Below, piece by piece: positions 58,386-64,000 of a stretch of DNA of 64,000 nt. The notes under the pieces were generated by a model. That model worked only from the letters and a program-made list of their open reading frames with translations, had not been told where the DNA came from and made no database searches. The DNA comes from Amycolatopsis sulphurea (GTDB taxonomy: Bacteria > Actinomycetota > Actinomycetes > Mycobacteriales > Pseudonocardiaceae), in NCBI RefSeq assembly GCF_002564045.1, contig NZ_PDJK01000002.1:4774001-4838000 (forward strand), written 5' to 3'. Position 1 is the first letter of the stretch, and every line of letters starts with the position of its first letter. A program made the translations under genes and the position numbers.

Positions 58386-60965
58386 ATGGCTGGGTCGGCG
58401 ACGAGGAAGCGGAGCACGAGCAGCGGCGCGAAGGCGTCGTCGCGGGGGGCGCGTACCCCGGCGAAGGCGGGTGGCGGTCGTTCGTCCGGAGCGGCGAAGA
58501 CGGCCGGGAAGCCGGCTGCACGGGGGTCCGGCGGGCGCGGGTCGGGTTCCTCCCGGGCGCGGACGTCGGCGGCTCGCGGTTCGGCGGCGAAGCGGTCGCC
58601 CGGGGCGTTCGGGCGGGGTGTGCGCGGGACCTGGAACCTGATGGCCAAGGGGCTCGGTACCCTGGCCCGCACGGTCGGGCGCACCCGGGAGCTGGAACCG
58701 GCGCACCGGCGGGACGGGCTGGGCCTCGGGCTGATCGCGCTCGCCATCGTGGCCGCGGTCGGGGTGTGGTGGCGGGGCGCCGGGCCGATCGGGTCCGGGG
58801 TGGAGACGGCCGCGCGGAGCGTGTTCGGGGCCGGTTCGGTGGCCGTGCCGCTGGTGCTGATCGTGCTCGCGGTCGCGCTGATGCGGTCCGAGCCGCGGCC
58901 GGAGACGCGGCCGCGGATGGGCGTGGGCACCGTGCTGGCGGTGCTGTCGGTGCTCGGGATGCTGCACATCTTCACCGGTCTCCCGGACACCAACGACGGC
59001 CGGATGTACGCCGGTGGCCAGCTCGGCGCGTTCTCCGGCGGGCTGCTCACCGACGGGGTCACCAAATGGGTCGCGGTGCCGCTGCTGATCCTCGCGCTGG
59101 CGTTCGGGGTGCTCGTGTTCACCGCCACGCCGGTGCGTGAGATCCCGCACCGGCTGCGGACCTGGGGTCTGGACGAGCAGGAACTCGCCGAGTACAACGC
59201 GGCGCACGGCCGGACGCCCGCCGAAGACGGCGAAGCACCCGACGAGGTCACCGAAGCCGAGCCGGCGAAGTCCGTCCGGCTGCGCAAGCCTTCCCGGCGG
59301 CGGCAGGCCGCCAGTGACGACGGCGCCGAGCAGCTCGACCTGGAGGCCGCGCTCGCCGAGCCGGCCAGGCCGATCCGGCCGCCGAAGGCCGCGGTCAAGC
59401 CCGCCGAGGTGCCGGAGAAGAAGCCGAAGAAGGAGCCCGAGCCCGCCCTGTCCGTCACCCGCACCGTCGAGGGTGATTATCGGCTCCCGCCGCCGGATCT
59501 GCTGCAGCTGGGTGCCGCGCCGAAGTCCCGCAGCAAGGCCAACGACGCCATGATCGAGGCGATCACCGGCGTGCTGGAACAGTTCAATGTGGACGCTCAG
59601 GTCACCGGCTTCACCCGCGGGCCCACGGTCACCCGGTACGAGGTCGAGCTCGGCCCCGGCGTGAAGGTCGAGAAGATCACCGCGCTGACCAAGAACATCG
59701 CCTACGCGGTGGCCACCGACAACGTGCGGCTGCTCGCGCCGATCCCGGGCAAGTCCGCGGTCGGCATCGAGGTGCCCAACTCCGACCGCGAAATGGTGCG
59801 CCTCGGTGACGTGCTGCGCGCGCCGACCACGGTCAAGGACAACCACCCGATGCTGATCGGGCTGGGCAAGGACATCGAGGGGCAGTTCGTCACCGCGAAC
59901 CTCACGAAGATGCCGCACCTGCTGGTGGCCGGGTCCACCGGCTCCGGTAAATCCTCCTTCGTCAACTCGATGCTGGTCTCGCTGCTCGCGCGGGCGACCC
60001 CGGACGAGTGCCGGATGATCCTGATCGACCCGAAGATGGTCGAGCTGACCCCGTACGAGGGCATCCCGCACCTGATCACGCCCATCATCACGCAGCCGAA
60101 GAAGGCGGCTGCCGCGCTGGCCTGGCTGGTCGAGGAGATGGAACAGCGCTACCAGGACATGCAGGCCAACCGGGTCCGCCACATCGACGACTTCAACAAG
60201 AAGGTCCGCTCCGGCGACATCACCGCCCCGCCGGGCAGCGAGCGCGTGTACCAGCCCTACCCGTACATCATGGCGATCGTCGACGAGCTGGCCGACCTGA
60301 TGATGACCGCGCCGCGCGACGTGGAGGACGCGATCGTGCGGATCACCCAGAAGGCCCGTGCCGCGGGCATCCACCTGGTGCTGGCCACCCAGCGCCCGTC
60401 GGTGGACGTGGTGACCGGCCTGATCAAGACGAACGTGCCCTCGCGGCTGGCCTTCGCCACCTCTTCGCTGACCGACTCGCGGGTCATCCTGGACCAGCCG
60501 GGCGCGGAGAAGCTGATCGGCATGGGCGACGCGCTCTATCTGCCGATGGGTGCCGGGAAGCCGGTGCGTATCCAGGGCGCGTTCGTCGGCGACGACGAGA
60601 TCTCCGCGGTCGTCAACTTCGCCAAGGACCAGGCGCAGCCGGACTACACCGACGGCGTGACCGCGGCGAAGGCGGGCGAGAAGAAGGAAATCGACCCGGA
60701 CATCGGCGACGACCTCGACGTACTGCTGCAGGCGGCCGAGCTGATCGTCACCTCGCAGTTCGGCTCCACCTCGATGCTGCAGCGCAAGCTGCGGGTCGGG
60801 TTCGCCAAGGCGGGCCGGCTGATGGACCTGCTGGAGAGCCGGGGCGTGGTCGGCCCGTCCGAGGGTTCGAAGGCCCGCGACGTGCTGATCAAGCCGGAGG
60901 AGCTGGACTCGGTGCTGTTCATGATCCGCGGCGGCGAGGCCCCGGCCGAGGGCGACGACGACTGA
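58386..60965 (+). CDS. ftsK: DNA translocase FtsK
   Basis: This 859-residue protein clears and resolves chromosomes at the division septum. A basic Ser/Gly/Lys/Arg-rich tail (about residues 1-75) precedes four transmembrane segments (LGLIALAIVAAVGVWW, VPLVLIVLAVALM, VGTVLAVLSVLGMLHIF, VAVPLLILALAFGVLVF). A charged linker leads to the RecA-like motor with Walker A GSTGSGKS (about residue 516) and Walker B-like MAIVDELADLMM. The C-terminal gamma winged helix (SMLQRKLRVGFAKAGRLMDL) would read KOPS-like DNA. The ATG at 58386 is probably leaderless. Confidence 0.95.
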   Translation: MAGSATRKRSTSSGAKASSRGARTPAKAGGGRSSGAAKTAGKPAARGSGGRGSGSSRARTSAARGSAAKRSPGAFGRGVRGTWNLMAKGLGTLARTVGRTRELEPAHRRDGLGLGLIALAIVAAVGVWWRGAGPIGSGVETAARSVFGAGSVAVPLVLIVLAVALMRSEPRPETRPRMGVGTVLAVLSVLGMLHIFTGLPDTNDGRMYAGGQLGAFSGGLLTDGVTKWVAVPLLILALAFGVLVFTATPVREIPHRLRTWGLDEQELAEYNAAHGRTPAEDGEAPDEVTEAEPAKSVRLRKPSRRRQAASDDGAEQLDLEAALAEPARPIRPPKAAVKPAEVPEKKPKKEPEPALSVTRTVEGDYRLPPPDLLQLGAAPKSRSKANDAMIEAITGVLEQFNVDAQVTGFTRGPTVTRYEVELGPGVKVEKITALTKNIAYAVATDNVRLLAPIPGKSAVGIEVPNSDREMVRLGDVLRAPTTVKDNHPMLIGLGKDIEGQFVTANLTKMPHLLVAGSTGSGKSSFVNSMLVSLLARATPDECRMILIDPKMVELTPYEGIPHLITPIITQPKKAAAALAWLVEEMEQRYQDMQANRVRHIDDFNKKVRSGDITAPPGSERVYQPYPYIMAIVDELADLMMTAPRDVEDAIVRITQKARAAGIHLVLATQRPSVDVVTGLIKTNVPSRLAFATSSLTDSRVILDQPGAEKLIGMGDALYLPMGAGKPVRIQGAFVGDDEISAVVNFAKDQAQPDYTDGVTAAKAGEKKEIDPDIGDDLDVLLQAAELIVTSQFGSTSMLQRKLRVGFAKAGRLMDLLESRGVVGPSEGSKARDVLIKPEELDSVLFMIRGGEAPAEGDDD

Positions 60966-61451
60966 TCACCCGGCCACGGGCGCACCGAGATCGAGCACGG
61001 TGCGCTCCGGGTTGTACCGCGCCAGAAGGTAAAAGGCTCCGCCCGGCCATGGTCAGGCTGGTGCGGGATTCCAGGCCCCGGTCCAGTGCCACGAGTTCCA
61101 GCTCGGCGCGGCCGGTCAGGGTCCCGGCAAAGTTGGTCGAGGACCCGTGATCAGCAGAGAGTGAGCCGTGGCTGTCGGCGTCATCATCGACGGCGCCTGC
61201 CATCGTCGTCGATCACGCCCGGCCGCGGGCGATGCGGAGGTGTTCGAGGCGCGATCACCTCGTGGTCTGCGCCGGACCTGTCTCGGGTCTGTGAAGGGGC
61301 CCTTCACGGACTGTCTGTGAAGGGCCCCTTCACAGACCTTCACAGACATCCGAGGTCGGCGCAGGGCCCCTCACACCGACTTTGCCGACACCCTGGCGCG
61401 GCCGGTACCCCAGCGTCGCGCGAACAGGTCCTGGATTTTCTCGTGCGACAG
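60966..61451 (-). pseudogene. Small gene interrupted by MITE copy e
   Basis: Reading leftward, LSHEKIQDLFARRWGTGRA (61451-61396) breaks off in the MITE. On the far side RAELELVALDRGLESRTSLT continues in the same frame once the MITE and one 11-bp duplication are removed. A single frameshift near 61040 is then needed to read FYLLARYNPERTVLDLGAPV and the stop at 60966. The parent was probably a protein of about 63 residues following the methyltransferase gene. I do not recognise the family. The start is uncertain: a CTG preceded by AAAGGAA. Confidence 0.55.
61117..61395 (+). mobile_element. MITE copy e (long form), 279 bp
   Basis: The ends are CAGGGTCCCGGCAAAGTTGG and the inverted CCGACTTTGCCGACACCCTG. 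The perfect 11-bp repeat GCGCGGCCGGT flanks it (61106-61116 and 61396-61406). It interrupts a small leftward reading frame. The sequence closely follows copy d, with two palindromes (61291-61338) and CAGGGCCCCTCAC near the right end. No transposase is encoded. Confidence 0.9.
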
Positions 61452-61635
61452 ATCGTTCCTTTCATTTGTACTTTTCGGGGTTTTCCCCGGGTTGCCGGGG
61501 AAATTCGGAGGGGATATCGCGATCGCCCTGAGTGATCCGTTCGAGCACTGCGCCGTCGTGCCATTCCCGGTAAGCGGTGATCCGCGATGCGGCCGCGGCA
61601 CAAGAACGAACGAGTTTTTCCTGATCCAGCAAGAG

Positions 61636-62232
61636 TCAGGGAAACCACGGGCCGGTGCGCGCACCGAGCCGGAATCGCATCCGGACGTCCCCGGGATAGC
61701 CGGGCGCGGCATCGAGGTGCAGCCGGCCCGGCGGGAACCGGCTCCAGCCGGACACGGTGAGCACGATCCGGCCGTCGGCGGTCAGCCAGGAGGCCAGCCT
61801 GGAGAGGAATCCGGGGAACGCCGCCAGGCTGCCGGCCATCCCGCCGTTGCCGCCCACCGCCAGTACCACGTCGACCGGATGCGGTGGGGTGTAGGCGAAA
61901 ACGTCGGCCTCACAGCAGGACACGCCCGCCTGCTTCGCCAGTGCGATCGAGGCCGGGCTCACGTCTATGCCGTGCCCCGGCACCCCGCGCGCGGCGCGCG
62001 TCTCCAGGTGCCGCCCGGTGCTGCAGCCCACGTCGAGGATGTATCCGTGGTCAACCCAATCCAGTGCCGCGTGGTCGACCGGGTCCTCGGCCCCGGGTTC
62101 CCGCCGCCACCACGGCACAGGTTGTGGCATGCGCGGCAGCGGGCTGTGCTCGAATTCGACGGACAGCGCATCCGGTCCGAACGGTTGTTCCAGTGCCTGC
62201 TCGAGAAGGCCGGTATTATCCCCGGTGGTCAT
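61636..62232 (-). CDS. SAM-dependent methyltransferase with a probable premature stop
   Basis: This 198-residue class I methyltransferase has motif I ILDVGCSTGRHLETRAARGV (about residues 64-83), the ribose-binding acidic GHGIDVSP, SCCEADVFAY and DVVLAVGGNG. The frame ends at a TGA (61638-61636) right after GPWFP. In-frame sequence beyond this TGA still looks coding (LLLDQEKLVRSCAAAASRIT, AYREWHDGAVLERIT) and runs to a stop at 61462, giving 256 residues, the usual size for such enzymes. So this is probably a nonsense-truncated gene. The substrate is unknown. Confidence 0.7.
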   Translation of the reverse strand: MTTGDNTGLLEQALEQPFGPDALSVEFEHSPLPRMPQPVPWWRREPGAEDPVDHAALDWVDHGYILDVGCSTGRHLETRAARGVPGHGIDVSPASIALAKQAGVSCCEADVFAYTPPHPVDVVLAVGGNGGMAGSLAAFPGFLSRLASWLTADGRIVLTVSGWSRFPPGRLHLDAAPGYPGDVRMRFRLGARTGPWFP

Positions 62233-62497
62233 TGCGGAAAAGGATGAAAGTCGACCGAGGAAAATGGCAACCCAATCCTTTTCGGGCCGTATCGCCCGGC
62301 GGTTTCCGATTGTGCCGCCGCTTTCGGGGAAAGTTCCGGGAGCGGGGGTACGCGTGGGCGAGGTTTTTGCCCCGGCGTAAGCGAATTCCGTCCGCAGGCA
62401 TGCGCCGCGAAGATCATCGGAGGATGCTGCTGCGCAGCACAGCCGGGCTTTCCGGACGACGTGGACCGGTCGGCGGAACCCACGGGGTGGGCCGCTC

Positions 62498-63010
62498 TCA
62501 GAGTTCCAGCAGCATGCGAGCGTTGCCCAGGGTGTTGGGCTTGACGTAGGGCAGGTCCAGGAACTCCGCGACCCCGGGGTCCACCGACCGCCGCATTTCC
62601 TCGTACACCTCTTGCGACACCGGGGCGCCGTCGATCTCGACGAAGCCGTGCCCGGCGAAGAACGAGGTCTCGAAGGTGAGCACGAACAACCGGCGGAGAC
62701 CGAGTTCGCGGGCCTCCTCGACGAGCCGGGCGACCAGCGCGTGCCCGATGCCCCGGCCCCGGGCGGCCTTGTCCACCACGACCGTGCGCAGCTCGCCGAG
62801 GTCCTCCCACAGCACGTGCAGCGCGGCGGCGCCGAGCACGGCGTCGCCGTGACCGGTCACGACCCAGAACTCCGGCACCGCCTCATACAGCGTGACCAGG
62901 TCTTTTTCCAGCAGAACCCGGCCGGCGTCGGCGTCCACGAGGGCCTTGATCTGGCGGACGTCGGCGATCCGGGCACGGCGGATCGCCAGCGGAGCGGGGT
63001 CGAAGGGCAC
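62498..63010 (-). CDS. argA: Amino-acid N-acetyltransferase (ArgA-like, GNAT)
   Basis: This 170-residue stand-alone GNAT domain resembles the short actinobacterial N-acetylglutamate synthase. It has IRRARIADVRQIKALVDADA, GRVLLEKDLVTLYEAVPEFW, the acetyl-CoA loop VDKAARGRGIGHALVARLVE and FFAGHGFVEIDGAPVSQEVY. It would make N-acetylglutamate, the entry to arginine synthesis. I start at the GTG at 63010, which lies 7 bases after TATCTT; ATGs at 63037 and 63049 are in frame but have no ribosome site. Confidence 0.85.
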   Translation of the reverse strand: MPFDPAPLAIRRARIADVRQIKALVDADAGRVLLEKDLVTLYEAVPEFWVVTGHGDAVLGAAALHVLWEDLGELRTVVVDKAARGRGIGHALVARLVEEARELGLRRLFVLTFETSFFAGHGFVEIDGAPVSQEVYEEMRRSVDPGVAEFLDLPYVKPNTLGNARMLLEL

Positions 63011-63169
63011 GGGTGTCAAGATATCCCGCCTCCCCATGCGGGTGAGCATGGTGGCACCGCCGGGGGACCCCCACGTGTCCGCCGTCGCGGCCGGTCACGT
63101 ATAGGTAATGGGCCGTTCGTTCCCGCGCCCGCCGACGCCGGCCTGCCCCCGGCTTTTGGAGGAAGCTCA

Positions 63170-64000
63170 TGTCCGGGACCACCGTGGCCGCACCGGAGCG
63201 GCCCGGCCGCCCGGCGTCGCCGGACGCTCAGGCCCGGTTCCGGCCCGAGCTGCAGGGACTGCGCGCACTGGCCTCGTTACTGGTCGTGGTCTACCACGTC
63301 TGGCTGGACCGGATCTCCGGCGGCGTCGACGTGTTCTTCCTGGTCTCCGGGTTCCTGATCACCGGCCAGCTCTATCGCGCGCTGTTGCGCGGGCGGATCC
63401 GGCTGCGCGACACCTGGGGCCGGATGATCAAGCGGCTCTTCCCGGCCGCGATGACGGTACTGCTCGCCGTCGTCGTGGTCTCCACCGTGCTGCTGCCCGA
63501 GGACCGCTGGTTCCAGACCATCCGCGAGGTGTTCGCCTCCGCGCTGTTCTACGAGAACTGGCAGCTGGCCTCGGACGCGGTCGACTACTTCGCCCAGCAC
63601 AACAGCGCGAGCGTGGTCCAGCACTTCTGGTCGCTGTCCATCCAGGGCGAGTTCTACCTGCTGTGGCCGATCCTGTTCGTCGGGCTCGGCCTGCTCGTGC
63701 GCCGGCTCGGCTGGTCGCTGTGGCGCATCGTGAGCGTGCTGCTGGTGGTGCTGTTCACGGCTTCGCTGGCGTTCTCGGTGTACCTGACCGCCGTGGACCA
63801 GCCGCTGGCCTACTTCCACGGTCTGACCCGGGTGTGGGAGTTCGCGCTCGGCGGGCTGATGGCGATGTTCCTCGATTCGGTGACGCTGCCGCGGGCGCTG
63901 CGCGTGCTGCTCGGCTGGCTCGGCGTGGCCGGGCTGGTGCTGTGCGGCATCGTGCTGCGGGTCGACTCGGTGTTCCCCGGCTGGATCGCGCTGTGGCCGA
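63170..64000 (+). CDS. Acyltransferase 3 family membrane protein, partial (runs off the right edge)
   Basis: The first 277 codons encode an OafA/YrhL-like acyltransferase 3: FRPELQGLRALASLLVVVYH (first helix with the conserved R/H), GVDVFFLVSGFLITGQLYRA, FWSLSIQGEFYLLWPILFVG with the family Q/E-E-F-Y motif, and several more helices to the window edge. Such proteins O-acetylate envelope polysaccharides or natural products; a C-terminal SGNH domain is common but would lie outside. The ATG has GGAGGAAG upstream. Confidence 0.92.

Noticed and set aside
5201..61350. Peptide motif SVKGPFTDSESVKGPFTD recurring at the ends of several open frames
   Set aside because: It is only the translation of the GTGAAGGGCCCCTTCAC palindromes and MITE interiors, not a conserved protein tail.
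61636..61638. Selenocysteine at the in-frame TGA of the methyltransferase
   Set aside because: No SECIS-like hairpin was seen just downstream and the position is not a catalytic cysteine site; a nonsense mutation is simpler.

Overview
This is chromosomal DNA from a high-GC actinomycete, most likely a member of the Pseudonocardiaceae and probably Amycolatopsis or a close relative. The evidence is the high GC content, the many GTG starts, the conserved order rimP-nusA-ylxR-infB-DUF503-rbfA ... truB-ribF ... rpsO-pnp-M16 peptidase-dapB ... thyX ... dapA-rnj ... ftsK, and a palindromic intergenic repeat built on GTGAAGGGNCCCTTCAC that I associate with that group. No rRNA, tRNA, CRISPR array or intact transposase gene was seen.

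Layout. 1-2.7 kb: accessory genes (a partial zinc-ribbon protein, a divergent HTH/TPR-like regulator, an aminoglycoside-phosphotransferase-like protein). 2.9-9.1 kb: aromatic catabolism. An IclR regulator diverges from a two-subunit 3-oxoacid CoA-transferase; opposite lies a translationally coupled operon of homogentisate dioxygenase, an unrecognised 278-residue protein and fumarylacetoacetase. Together these would take homogentisate to fumarate and acetoacetyl-CoA. A MarR regulator lies next to them. 9.1-14.8 kb: a second catabolic operon (NTF2-like protein, two SDRs, a flavin dehydrogenase, an MFS transporter) divergent from its own IclR regulator, with a perfect inverted repeat between them. 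15-24 kb: a PLP enzyme, two envelope proteins, then the rimP-nusA-ylxR-infB-DUF503-rbfA translation/transcription block.

24-28.2 kb is a gene-poor accessory insertion into that block: degenerate fragments (Baeyer-Villiger monooxygenase start, DUF574-like methyltransferase end) and one intact flavin monooxygenase. 28.2-42.3 kb returns to core genes (TerB-like, TRM11-like methyltransferase, DHH phosphoesterase, MATE and MFS transporters, truB, ribF, HTH protein, 2'-5' RNA ligase-like, rpsO, pnp, M16 peptidase, dapB). 42.4-50 kb: membrane proteins, GNAT, YcaQ-like glycosylase, a DUF4097-like protein with a ribbon-helix-helix partner, thyX, an ACT protein and mntH. 51-64 kb: a Ser/Thr kinase, dapA, RNase J, a truncated amidohydrolase, WrbA-like protein, acyltransferase, ftsK, a decaying methyltransferase region, an ArgA-like acetyltransferase and the start of an acyltransferase-3 protein.

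The most unusual content is non-coding. Five copies of a 143-293 bp non-autonomous mobile element (a MITE) lie at 25148, 43030, 46097, 51004 and 61117. They share terminal inverted repeats (CAGGGT..CGGCAAAGTYGG) and each is flanked by a direct repeat: 11 bp in four copies and 10 bp in one. One copy interrupts a small gene whose reading frame is restored when the copy is removed; another has split a palindromic repeat. A separate palindrome family sits mainly between convergent genes, where it could act as a bidirectional terminator. Many genes also show a TANNNT box 5-8 nt before an ATG/GTG, the pattern expected of leaderless transcripts; this was used to choose several starts.
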